DNA of 11,499 bases, from assembly GCA_024763135.1 (NCBI GenBank), contig JANTGD010000078.1:1-11499 (forward strand). The letters are read 5' to 3'. The first letter of the stretch is position 1. Each line of letters starts with the position of its first letter. The stretch comes from Thiotrichales bacterium (lineage in GTDB: Bacteria > Pseudomonadota > Gammaproteobacteria > UWMA-0217). Shown here piece after piece: positions 1-7,294 of this stretch. Made by a program: the position numbers and the translations under genes. The notes under the pieces are model-generated. The model was not told where the DNA came from and did not search any database. It saw only the letters and a program-made list of their open reading frames with translations.

Positions 1-26
1 TGATTGAATGCATTCCCTCATCCTGT

Positions 27-47
27 CCTTCTCCCCGAGGGAGAAGG
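27..47. repeat. Short GC-rich hairpin repeat
   Basis: A perfect 9-bp inverted repeat (27-35 ccttctccc, 39-47 gggagaagg) encloses a 3-nt loop. The surrounding pyrimidine-rich sequence, running from ccctcatcctg into the hairpin, resembles the CCCTC/GAGGG hairpins scattered between genes in many proteobacteria. No T-run follows on either side, so I call it an intergenic hairpin repeat and not a proven terminator. Family assignment is by resemblance only. Confidence 0.5.
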
Positions 48-96
48 GACGCTCTAATTCAGTGCGTAATGATATTTAAACTCCGAAACTTGAGGT

Positions 97-125
97 ACCA
101 AAAACTATACACGCTGAGTCGTTAC
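97..125 (+). repeat. 29-nt direct repeat, copy 1
   Basis: This segment matches 10266-10294 at 24 of 29 positions without gaps, in the same orientation, including the shared cores accaaaa, acacgct and tcgttac. Its right part overlaps the left end of the larger repeat E1, and its reverse complement begins gtaacgactcagcg, which also opens E3. Copy 2 lies just upstream of the AI-2E family gene, so a shared promoter or protein-binding site is one alternative to a repeat remnant. Confidence 0.45.
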
Positions 126-268
126 TGCCGGGTTGATAAAAATGAAGTCGCTGCTGATTGCCCCTGAAATGTGCCAGATCAAGGCGAGAAAATGCGAGTT
201 TACTCGTGTCTATGACTATTTTTTAACGCAGGGCTGACGCATTTCAGGGGTGGGAGCTGTTTAGTTAC
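118..268 (+). repeat. Dispersed ~150-bp repeat, copy E1
   Basis: The core at 161-250 is exactly 90 nt and is bounded by perfect 10-bp inverted repeats, cccctgaaat and atttcagggg; the inverted repeats extend to 15 of 17 matching positions (161-177 with 234-250). It aligns without gaps to the reverse complement of 6730-6819 (E2) at about 69 of 90 positions. Similarity continues outwards, on the left through gataaaa and gctgattg, and on the right through a gagc/gtta region, giving about 151 bp. There is no reading frame of note inside. Size and inverted ends suggest a MITE-like or other non-autonomous element; I do not recognise a named family. E1 ends 18 nt downstream of the ybbP stop codon, so its stem could also affect the 3' end of that transcript. 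Confidence 0.78.
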
Positions 269-286
269 TTTTGAATGTCTTAGTTA

Positions 287-2770
287 TTAGGATGCCTCTC
301 GCAGTAAGGTGGTAGGGCTGGTTTTCAGCAGTTGGTTGACGGCAAGTGAGCCGATGCCGCCAAGGAGCAGGGCGGCGCCGCCCGCCAGTAGGAGGAGCTG
401 GGAAAAAGCCGGTTGATAGGGCAGATGAAACACTTGCCAGGCAACCACGATGCCGATCAGCATGGCTAAGCTGCCCCCCAGGGCGCCTGCCAATAGTCCG
501 AGCACGCCAAACTCCGTGATGATGCTGATGCGTATCTGTTGCGCGCTGGCTCCGAGCGTTTTGAGTATGGCGATTTCCCGTCTTCGTTCATTGCGCTGCG
601 TTTGCAGCGCGGCGAGCAGCACGACTGTGGCAGCAATCAAGGTAAATAAAAAGACGAACTCAACTGCGCGAGACGCCTGTCCGATGATGCGTTCCACCTG
701 ACCCAGAATTGCGCGTAAGTCGAGCACTGTCATGCCTGGAAACTGGCTGACCAACGCCGCTGTGAACTGTGTATCTTGCGCTGCGACGGCGATGCTGGTG
801 ATGTAGCTGGTGGGCATGTGTTCCAGCAAGGAGGGGGCGGCGATGACGAAAAAGTTTGGTTGTAGGCTATCCCATTGAACCTCACGCAGGCTGGTAATAG
901 GGGCCTCGAGGATTTGCCCCCCAATGTCGAAGCGCAAGCGATCACCCAGCTTAAGACCAAGCGTATCGGCAATCCCCGATTCCACAGAGAAGCCCCCCGT
1001 CTGTGTATCGAACCACTGTCCTTCAATGACACGATTGGCTTTGGGAAGCTCCGCGATGGAGGAGAGGAAAAACTCCCGATTGAGCAATCTCCTGGCACGG
1101 GTGCTGGCAAAGTTCTGAGCTTGGATCGTTTGCTGGTTTTTTGCCACCAGGCGTCCGCGCACCATGGGAAACAACTGATAGGTATCCAGGCCGCGCTGGT
1201 GAAGAAACGTCCGTAGGGCGGGTAGCTCTGCGGGTTGGATATTGATCAGAAAATGATTGGGCGCATCGGCTGGGAGGCTTTTTTGCCACGCACCGAGCAG
1301 GTCTCCTCGGACCGATGTCAACAACATCAGGGCCACAAACCCCATACCAAAGGTGGTCATTAAGAGCGCGGACCGGCGTTTAAAGCGTGCAATGTTTTTG
1401 ATGCCCTGCTGCCAGGGACGAACAGCGCGCATTGGGAGGTGCCTTAAAGCGCTGGCCAGTGACCAGGTCAGGAGATAGAGACAGCCTAATGCCAGTGTCA
1501 GACCCGTGAACAGCCACGTTGCCAGGAGCCATTCGCCTGCCTGGATGCGTATCAGCAGATAACTGGCCAGCAGTAGGGAAAATACCGTTAAACCTGTGCG
1601 CAGGGGTGGGCGGCGAACGGCTTTGTGCAGCACGCGCATGGGCGGTGTCGAAACAAGCTGGAGAACAGGCGGCAGCGCAAAGCCCAACAGAGTCAGGGCG
1701 GCGGTGCCCAGCCCGCCCAGCAATGGCCAGAGACGTGGCGCGGGTAGCTCGGTTTGTAACCAGTCCCGCAGAATAAATGCCAGGGCAAACTGTGCCAGAA
1801 ACCCTAGCAGCGAACCGAACAGGGTCGCGAGTAAAATCAACAAGGAAAAATGACTGAGGTAACGACCCAACAGTTGCCGTCGCCGCGCACCTAGGGCTCT
1901 GAGAATAGCTACCGTGCTCGACTCGCGGAGATTGAAGCCGTGTGCGGCCAAGGCGACAGCAGCGCCGCCCAGCACCACAGCAAGCACCGCAGCGAGCCCC
2001 ATAAAACGGCTTGCGCGTTGGATGGCGCTGGTCAGTTCCGGACGTCCCTCAGCAGCCTGCTGCAGGCGTTCGTAGCTGCGCAGTTGAGGTTCTAGCGTGT
2101 GCCTGAAAGCATTCACCGCGTGTGCTGGTCCGGCTATGAGCAGGCGGAACTTCGCCCGGCTCGCGGGCGTGAGTAAGCCGGTGGTCTCGAGGTCGTCCAA
2201 GTTCATCATAACGCGCGGGGCGAGTTGGAATGCATCGGAGCCGCGATCGGATTCGAGCGTGATCAGCCGGCTGATTTTGAATGACCGATAACCGAGTTGT
2301 AGCGACTCGCCAATCTGGAGTCCCAGGCGTTGCAGGAGCCGCAACTCCACCCAGACTTCTCCTGAGTGAGGGGCCGATCGGGCCGTGCTGGATGGGGTTT
2401 GCAGCGCGGTGGTAATCTGCAGGCTGCCGCGCAGTGGATAGCCCTGGCTGACCGCTTTAACCTGCACCAGCACGGCTGCAGCCGCATCTCTGGACAACAC
2501 CATACTGGACATTTCAATGACCGAAGCGGTTTGCAAACCCTGGCGCTGTGCTTGCTGGCGATAGGTCTGTGGGAGCGGGCGCGTGGAAACCACTTGGAGA
2601 TCGGCGCCCAACAGGCTGCTTGCCTGCTGTTGCATCGCGTGGGTAATCCGATCGGTAAAAAAGCCAACCGATGTCACGGCCATGACCGCTGTGACCAGGG
2701 CCAGTAACAGCAGACGTTGCTCGGCCAGTCGCCAGTCTCGCCACCATTGACGCCAGAGTGCGCGAATCAT
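287..2770 (-). CDS. ybbP: ABC transporter permease, FtsX family (YbbP-like)
   Basis: Inner-membrane permease of a predicted ABC exporter or envelope-remodelling complex, 827 aa; E. coli YbbP is about 800 aa. An N-terminal membrane segment (about residues 19-38) is followed by a large periplasmic region (about 40-255). A first FtsX domain then has three hydrophobic segments and the cytoplasmic coupling motif VAILRALGA. Two central hydrophobic segments follow, then another one, a second periplasmic region (about 500-690) and a C-terminal FtsX domain carrying the matching motif IAILKTLGA. The duplicated FtsX layout is typical of YbbP and differs from single-domain MacB or LolC. Its ATG lies inside the end of ybbA (ATGA overlap), so translation is coupled to the ATPase. 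The substrate is not firmly established for this family; links to lipid or esterase functions rest on its neighbour tesA. The gene appears intact. Confidence 0.92.
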   Translation of the reverse strand: MIRALWRQWWRDWRLAEQRLLLLALVTAVMAVTSVGFFTDRITHAMQQQASSLLGADLQVVSTRPLPQTYRQQAQRQGLQTASVIEMSSMVLSRDAAAAVLVQVKAVSQGYPLRGSLQITTALQTPSSTARSAPHSGEVWVELRLLQRLGLQIGESLQLGYRSFKISRLITLESDRGSDAFQLAPRVMMNLDDLETTGLLTPASRAKFRLLIAGPAHAVNAFRHTLEPQLRSYERLQQAAEGRPELTSAIQRASRFMGLAAVLAVVLGGAAVALAAHGFNLRESSTVAILRALGARRRQLLGRYLSHFSLLILLATLFGSLLGFLAQFALAFILRDWLQTELPAPRLWPLLGGLGTAALTLLGFALPPVLQLVSTPPMRVLHKAVRRPPLRTGLTVFSLLLASYLLIRIQAGEWLLATWLFTGLTLALGCLYLLTWSLASALRHLPMRAVRPWQQGIKNIARFKRRSALLMTTFGMGFVALMLLTSVRGDLLGAWQKSLPADAPNHFLINIQPAELPALRTFLHQRGLDTYQLFPMVRGRLVAKNQQTIQAQNFASTRARRLLNREFFLSSIAELPKANRVIEGQWFDTQTGGFSVESGIADTLGLKLGDRLRFDIGGQILEAPITSLREVQWDSLQPNFFVIAAPSLLEHMPTSYITSIAVAAQDTQFTAALVSQFPGMTVLDLRAILGQVERIIGQASRAVEFVFLFTLIAATVVLLAALQTQRNERRREIAILKTLGASAQQIRISIITEFGVLGLLAGALGGSLAMLIGIVVAWQVFHLPYQPAFSQLLLLAGGAALLLGGIGSLAVNQLLKTSPTTLLREAS

Positions 2771-3498
2771 GCCTGCAGACGTCCTGCTTCGAGTTTCAGG
2801 ACAAGATCACAGCGGGCCGCCAATGCCGGGTCGTGAGTGACGAGTACGAGCGTGGCGGCTTGTTCGCGCTGCAGGGAGAACATCTGTTGCACAATCTGCG
2901 CGCCGGTGGCTTGGTCGAGATTGCCTGTGGGTTCATCGGCAAACAGGATGCGAGGTCGGGTCACGAAGGCACGCGCCAGGGCAACGCGCTGTTGCTCACC
3001 CCCTGAGAGTTGTGCGGGCAGGTGATGCAGTCGCTCCGCAAGGCCCAGTTGCGTCAAGGTCTCTGTGGCCTGCTGCGGGATATCGCCCGCATAATGAATC
3101 AACTCCAGCGGTACGCAAACGTTTTCGAGGGCAGTGAGCCCAGGTAACAATTGGAACGACTGAAACACGAACCCGACCTGACCTGCACGCAAAGCGGCTC
3201 GCTGATCCTCATCCAGTGTTTCCAGTGCTTGGCCCAATAGCCGGACCCGCCCCTGAGTTGGCAGATCCAGACCAGCCAAGAGGCCGAGTAAGGTAGACTT
3301 GCCGGATCCCGAGGCACCTACAATGGCGACCGCGGCCCCGGCGGGAATCTGCAGCTGGATGTCTTGCAAAATGGTTAGACTGACGCTGCCATTGACAACG
3401 CGTTTTTCCAACTGCTGGGCTTCGAGTATCGTCTCGGCGGTGGTGGGGCGATCAGCATTTGGCATGGTGGTATGGTGTGAGTGGTTGCTGGCATTCAT
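2767..3498 (-). CDS. ybbA: ABC transporter ATP-binding protein (YbbA-like)
   Basis: Cytoplasmic ATPase subunit, 243 aa, that powers the YbbP permease. All ABC motifs are visible: Walker A GASGSGKST (61-69), Q-loop around Gln113 in FVFQSFQ, signature LSGGE (164-168), Walker B ILFADE (184-189) and switch His222 in VLVTHD. It belongs to the MacB/LolD-type ATPase group that pairs with FtsX-domain permeases. The first 22 residues are polar, His-rich and outside the domain; Met12 is a possible alternative start, and neither start has a clear Shine-Dalgarno sequence. The gene is transcribed divergently from tesA across a 116-nt gap, the same arrangement as in E. coli. The stop codon overlaps the ybbP start. 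Confidence 0.93.
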   Translation of the reverse strand: MNASNHSHHTTMPNADRPTTAETILEAQQLEKRVVNGSVSLTILQDIQLQIPAGAAVAIVGASGSGKSTLLGLLAGLDLPTQGRVRLLGQALETLDEDQRAALRAGQVGFVFQSFQLLPGLTALENVCVPLELIHYAGDIPQQATETLTQLGLAERLHHLPAQLSGGEQQRVALARAFVTRPRILFADEPTGNLDQATGAQIVQQMFSLQREQAATLVLVTHDPALAARCDLVLKLEAGRLQA

Positions 3499-3560
3499 GA
3501 AATGGGATTATCGGTGTGCGGGACGGGTCCTTCAAATAGGTGACGCTTTTGTACAGAAAA

Positions 3561-3604
3561 AGTAACGACTCAGCGAATGGCCAAAGCCGTGGTCACTGCG
3601 CAGC
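3561..3604 (+). repeat. Truncated copy (E3) of the dispersed repeat
   Basis: The first 17 nt (gtaacgactcagcgaat) match the outer end of E2, read as the reverse complement from 6866, at 15 positions. After a diverged stretch of about 11 nt, the block ggtcactgcNcag is shared again. Similarity stops before the 10-bp cccctgaaat arm, so this is a left-end remnant of about 44 nt. It lies in the ybbA/tesA intergenic region just before the tesA ATG. Confidence 0.6.
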
Positions 3605-3614
3605 TAACACCACG

Positions 3615-4244
3615 ATGGATTGGCTGAGTCAGTTTGGGTGGATTACATTCTTTGGGATACTGAGCTGCATTGCCATTGCAGAGACAGTGCCTCCGACTGT
3701 GCTCGTCTGGGGAGACAGTTTAAGCGCTGCCTATGGCATGCCGCTCGAGCAAGGGTGGGTAGCGCGTCTGCAGCAACGTCTGGGGCCGCGTTATCGGGTG
3801 GTCAATGGCAGTCAGAGCGGCGAGACCACTGGTGGTGGGCTGGCACGCCTGCCCGCTGCGCTGCAGCGTGAAACACCCGAGATTGTGATCATCGAGTTAG
3901 GTGCCAACGATGGTTTGCGCGGCTTGCCCGTCACCGAGATCCAGGAGAATCTTACCCGGATGATTACGCTGATCCGCCAGGCAGGGGCTCAGCCGGTGCT
4001 GTTGGGGATGCGCATGCCACCCAATCTGGGCCCCGTTTATACGGCGCGTTACGAAAAAGTATTTACCCAAGTTGCACAGGCCACGCAAACACCTTTGCTG
4101 CCCTTTTTCCTCGAGGGCATCGCACAGGATTTCAATCTGATTCAGACGGATGGCTTACATCCAACAGCGGCCGCGCAAGGTCGTTTGCTGGACAATGTTT
4201 GGTCGGTGCTGCAGCCGCTGCTCGAGCGAAGCGGCGCCAGCTGA
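3615..4244 (+). CDS. tesA: Periplasmic esterase / acyl-CoA thioesterase TesA (SGNH hydrolase)
   Basis: Multifunctional arylesterase, thioesterase and lysophospholipase of the SGNH family, 209 aa, close to mature plus signal length in E. coli TesA. A signal peptide spans residues 1-22 (hydrophobic WITFFGILSCIAIA, likely cleavage after Ala22). The catalytic blocks are all present: GDSL with Ser35, block II Gly69 in SQSGETTGGG, block III Asn98 in LGANDG, and Asp179 with His182 in DGLHP. The frame stays open upstream to a GTG at 3540, but I prefer the ATG at 3615. It places the signal peptide at the N-terminus, and most of the extra 25 codons lie in the repeat remnant E3. No strong Shine-Dalgarno sequence is seen before the ATG. 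Divergent from ybbA, as in E. coli. Confidence 0.92.
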   Translation: MDWLSQFGWITFFGILSCIAIAETVPPTVLVWGDSLSAAYGMPLEQGWVARLQQRLGPRYRVVNGSQSGETTGGGLARLPAALQRETPEIVIIELGANDGLRGLPVTEIQENLTRMITLIRQAGAQPVLLGMRMPPNLGPVYTARYEKVFTQVAQATQTPLLPFFLEGIAQDFNLIQTDGLHPTAAAQGRLLDNVWSVLQPLLERSGAS

Positions 4245-4297
4245 TTCGATTTTCCAAACAGTTTGCCCTGCGTGATGGACGCTTGGTCGATCGCTGA

Positions 4298-4343
4298 ATA
4301 ATCTATACAAAAATATTGCGCATAGATTATATACCTGTACAAT
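4298..4343 (+). promoter_or_regulatory. Operator-like promoter of the MerR-phrB operon
   Basis: A perfect 9-bp inverted repeat, ataatctat (4298-4306) and atagattat (4322-4330), brackets a candidate -35 box ttgcgc (4316-4321). A candidate -10 box tacaat (4338-4343) follows after 16 nt and overlaps the palindrome tgtaca (4336-4341); a related tatacaaaa lies at 4305. Overlap of symmetric sites with the promoter suggests control by the DNA-binding protein encoded immediately downstream. The inverted repeat is seen directly; promoter and regulator assignment are inferred. Confidence 0.5.
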
Positions 4344-4349
4344 CAGGCT

Positions 4350-5336
4350 ATGGATAAACAGGATCGACACAGTTATTTCCCCATTCGGATCGTCACCGAG
4401 CGTACCGGTGTGGGTGCATCGACTCTGCGTGCCTGGGAACGGCGCTACGGATTATTACATCCCAAACGCACACCGAAGGGGCATCGCCTGTACTCCGAGG
4501 CCGATATCCTGTTGATCAAGCGGGTTTTGGAATTGTTGGACGAAGGCCACTCCATCAGTGAAGCAGCGCGCCGCGTGCTGGCCGCCGGCGAGCAGGGGGA
4601 AGCCGCGGCAGAGACGTTGACGCAAGCCAATGAACAGGCGCGCATTATCGAGCTGGCGAGCGGTCAGTGGAGCCACTATCTCGAGCGCATGCTGACTGCG
4701 ATCGAGGAGTTCAGCCCCAAGCGACTGGATGCGATCTATAACGAGGCATCATCCCTCTATCCGCTGGATCTGGTTTCCAAACACCTGATTGAACCCATTC
4801 TCAAGCTGTTAGGAGAGCGCTGGAAATGGCGCCCCACCGGGATTGCAGAGGAGCATTTTTTCAGCGCCTGGCTGCGGAATAAGCTCGGCGCACGTCTGCA
4901 CCACGCCATGTCGCAGGCCACGGGCAGCAAGCTCGTGGTGGCCTGTGTTCCGGGCCATCGACACGAAGTGGGCGTGCTGTTGTTTGTGCTCGCGGCGTTG
5001 GGGCGTGGGTATCAGGTGGTCTATCTTGGTGCCGACACCCCCTTGGACAGCCTGCCACTCGTGGTGGAACGCTGTGGCGCGCGAGGCGTGGTCCTGGCAG
5101 GTGGACGAACACCGGCTTCCTCCGAGCAGCTCGAAGAACTTCATCAGCTGGTCCAGCGCATCGCCGGTCCTGTTTTTGTGGGCGGGCCGCTCAGTGCAGA
5201 GTACGAACGTGCGGTTGCACGGGCCGGTGCGACGCCCATCGGCGCGGAATTCGCCCTGGCATTGCATTTGGTCAGTATGAAGGTACCTGTTCAGCCTACG
5301 GTGGCAGATTCTGAGTCGCAGCGGGTGGGGCGATGA
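4350..5336 (+). CDS. MerR-family regulator with C-terminal cobalamin-binding-like domain (LitR/CarH-like)
   Basis: Transcription factor of 328 aa. Residues about 12-80 form a MerR winged helix (VGASTLRAWERRYGLL, then KGHRLYSEADI). Residues about 100-185 form the helical cap and 190-310 the Rossmann-like B12 domain of CarH/LitR photoreceptors. Aligned by eye with CarH, Trp158 corresponds to the cap Trp, Glu168 to the cap Glu and His205 to the cobalt-ligating His. Two positions differ: the His after the cap Trp is Lys159, and the acidic residue of the D/E-x-H-x-x-G motif is His203. This resembles class II LitR proteins of pseudomonads, reported not to use B12 as photosensor, so cobalamin binding is uncertain. 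The stop overlaps the phrB ATG by 4 nt, indicating coupled expression. No good Shine-Dalgarno sequence precedes its ATG. Confidence 0.88.
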   Translation: MDKQDRHSYFPIRIVTERTGVGASTLRAWERRYGLLHPKRTPKGHRLYSEADILLIKRVLELLDEGHSISEAARRVLAAGEQGEAAAETLTQANEQARIIELASGQWSHYLERMLTAIEEFSPKRLDAIYNEASSLYPLDLVSKHLIEPILKLLGERWKWRPTGIAEEHFFSAWLRNKLGARLHHAMSQATGSKLVVACVPGHRHEVGVLLFVLAALGRGYQVVYLGADTPLDSLPLVVERCGARGVVLAGGRTPASSEQLEELHQLVQRIAGPVFVGGPLSAEYERAVARAGATPIGAEFALALHLVSMKVPVQPTVADSESQRVGR

Positions 5337-6736
5337 CGAGTATTGTCTGGTTTCGGCGCGATCTGCGTCTGCAGGACAATCCTGCTTTGGCGGCGGCATT
5401 GGAGCAGGGTCAACCCATTGTATTTGTGTATTGCTATGCGCCTGAGGACGAGGCGCCCTGGTCGCCCGGTGCCGCCAGCCGGTGGTACTTGCAAGCATCC
5501 TTGCGTGAGCTGCACCACTCGCTACAGGCGATTGGTACTGAGCTCATCCTCCTTAAAGGCGATCCGGCGACGCGTTTAGTACAGATCGTTGCGCAAAGCC
5601 AGGCGACGCATTTGTTTTGCAATCGTGTCTATGAGCCTGCCCTGATGCAACAGGAAAAACAGGTGCTCTCAACACTGCGTCAGGCCGGTGTACAGTGTCA
5701 AAGTTTTCATGATCAGTCGTTGTTTCCCGCAGGCGGTATTCTCAATCACGCTGGGCGTCACTATCAGGTGTTCACGCCTTTTTGGAAACGTTTGTCGAGT
5801 GAACTGAGCCTGGCACCCCCGGCACAGGATTTTTTCAAACTGCCAAAGCAGCAGCGGATTGCGGGTTTAACGGTTGTGCCGTTCGATCGGGCGCTAGCGC
5901 AACTGCGCTTAGTCGATGAGCATCCCTGGCACGCAAAGCTTGCAGATTACTGGAAGCCCGGAGAGACGGCGGCGTTACAGCTGCTGCAGGGGTGGCGTAA
6001 ACGATTGGCAGACTATCCCGAACAGCGAGACTGGCCCGGTAAGCAGGGTACCTCACACTTATCAGCCGCATTACACTTTGGTGTGTTGTCCGTATGGCGG
6101 GTATTTCATGTCGTGCGACCGGCGTGGCGGGGCCAGTCCGGCGCGGCCAATGCGGTAGGCGCCGAGGCCTTTTTACGCCAGCTCGCATGGCGGGAATTTG
6201 CGATCCATTTGCTGTACCTGGCACCTCATAGCACTGAGCATTCAATGCGCGCGGAGTTTGACGAAGGCGCAATTTGGTCGCACGATGAGCGTTTGATAAC
6301 GGCTTGGCGACGCGGCGAGACGGGGATTCCCCTGGTCGATGCGGGTATGCGTGAGCTGTGGGAAACCGGGTTCATGCACAATCGGGTTAGGATGGTGACG
6401 GCTTCATTGTTGACCAAGAACCTGGGACAACACTGGCTGGCAGGTGCCCGCTGGTTTTGGGATACGTTGGTCGATGCAGATTTGGCCAATAATACGATGG
6501 GTTGGCAGTGGGTGGCAGGATGTGGTTGTGATGCGGCCCCTTATTTTCGAATTTTCAATCCTGAAACCCAGTTAAAACGCTTTGATCCCGATGCAGCCTA
6601 CCTTTCGCGCTGGTTACCTGCGGATCGATTGTCAACGCCCATCGTGGATTTGGGCGCCAGCCGCAAGGCAGCCTTGGCGCGGTATCAGCATCTGCCAAAG
6701 AGTAACAAAATCGGTAGCGACTCGGCTCACCCCTGA
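5333..6736 (+). CDS. phrB: Deoxyribodipyrimidine photolyase (class I CPD photolyase)
   Basis: Light-driven flavoenzyme of 467 aa (E. coli PhrB is 472) that splits cyclobutane pyrimidine dimers. Residues 1 to about 130 form the antenna-binding alpha/beta domain beginning IVWFRRDLRLQDNP. The C-terminal FAD domain shows GTSHLSAALHFG, FLRQLAWREFAIHL, MHNRVRMVTASLLTKN and WQWVAGCGCDAAPYFRIFNP, which include the FAD-contact and tryptophan electron-transfer regions. The start has a G-rich ribosome site (gggtgggg) inside the end of the regulator gene, with an ATGA overlap. The last codons and the TGA stop (6734-6736) lie inside repeat E2, so the tail after about Lys460 is probably not original; the catalytic domain is complete. 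The neighbouring MerR protein probably controls it. Confidence 0.95.
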   Translation: MTSIVWFRRDLRLQDNPALAAALEQGQPIVFVYCYAPEDEAPWSPGAASRWYLQASLRELHHSLQAIGTELILLKGDPATRLVQIVAQSQATHLFCNRVYEPALMQQEKQVLSTLRQAGVQCQSFHDQSLFPAGGILNHAGRHYQVFTPFWKRLSSELSLAPPAQDFFKLPKQQRIAGLTVVPFDRALAQLRLVDEHPWHAKLADYWKPGETAALQLLQGWRKRLADYPEQRDWPGKQGTSHLSAALHFGVLSVWRVFHVVRPAWRGQSGAANAVGAEAFLRQLAWREFAIHLLYLAPHSTEHSMRAEFDEGAIWSHDERLITAWRRGETGIPLVDAGMRELWETGFMHNRVRMVTASLLTKNLGQHWLAGARWFWDTLVDADLANNTMGWQWVAGCGCDAAPYFRIFNPETQLKRFDPDAAYLSRWLPADRLSTPIVDLGASRKAALARYQHLPKSNKIGSDSAHP

Positions 6737-6866
6737 GATACGACATTTCTGCTTTAAAAAATGGTCATTGACACTCGTAAACTCACATTTGTTGGCCTTG
6801 ACCGGATGGATTTCAGGGGCAATCTGAGCAGTGACCGCCAATTTTATCTATTCGCTGAGTAGTCAC
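6714..6866 (-). repeat. Dispersed ~150-bp repeat, copy E2 (inverted relative to E1)
   Basis: The core at 6730-6819 is again exactly 90 nt and bounded by cccctgagat and atttcagggg type arms (9 of 10 paired). Outer ends gtagcgactcggct (6714) and cgctgagtagtcac (to 6866) are imperfect inverted repeats of each other, giving about 153 bp in total. Read on the minus strand it aligns with E1 along its length. Short A-rich direct repeats aaaatc flank it (6707-6712 and 6868-6873), a possible but weak target duplication. It separates phrB from the chelatase gene and overlaps the end of phrB. Confidence 0.8.
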
Positions 6867-6899
6867 AAAAATCAAGGTTTAGGAAAATCAGGTCGAACA

Positions 6900-7277
6900 A
6901 TGAGTAAGAAAGCTTTACTGATTATTGCGCATGGCAGCCGGCGTGCAAGCTCCAATGATGAAGTCAGAGCGCTCGCGGCACAGGTGGCCGCTTCGGCGGC
7001 AAGTGAATTCGATATTGTCGAGCCGGCGTTTCTGGAATTGGCAGACCCCGATATTGTGCAGGGCTTCGAAGCCTGCGTGGCTCAGGGGGCCGAAGATATT
7101 GTGGCGCTACCGTATTTTCTTTCCGCCGGCCGGCATGTGGTAGAAGACATTCCTCAGGATTTGGAAAAAGCCCATCAGCGTCACCCGCAGATACGCTTGA
7201 CTGTCCAGGCGCATCTCGGACAAAGCGAGAGCATGCCCGAAATGGTATTGCGCAGCAGCGGCCAAAACGCTCGCTGA
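6900..7277 (+). CDS. Small CbiX/SirB-type sirohydrochlorin chelatase
   Basis: Protein of 125 aa, the size of the single-domain CbiX(S) chelatases, which work as homodimers inserting cobalt or ferrous iron into sirohydrochlorin for cobalamin or siroheme synthesis. The two metal-site histidines expected for the family are visible: His11 in IIAHGSRR and His79 in FLSAGRHVVEDIP. The frame is open to 6831, but the ATG at 6900 is preferred because the family motif starts within ten residues of it and aggt lies upstream; the earlier codons fall in repeat E2. The gene lies 163 nt after phrB on the same strand, separated by E2. No other cobalamin or siroheme gene is in the window, so the metal and the pathway cannot be decided. 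Confidence 0.82.
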   Translation: MSKKALLIIAHGSRRASSNDEVRALAAQVAASAASEFDIVEPAFLELADPDIVQGFEACVAQGAEDIVALPYFLSAGRHVVEDIPQDLEKAHQRHPQIRLTVQAHLGQSESMPEMVLRSSGQNAR

Positions 7278-7294
7278 TCGATTGGCCGTTCAAT

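Noticed and set aside
4809..5498. 229-codon minus-strand ORF over the regulator and photolyase genes
   Set aside because: It lies antisense to two strongly supported genes, has no recognisable motif, and its composition is that expected of a reverse-strand shadow.
6769..6800. Perfect TTGACA within repeat E2 as a -35 box for the chelatase gene
   Set aside because: No TATAAT-like sequence lies at 16-18 nt spacing, so the match is more likely chance within the repeat core.
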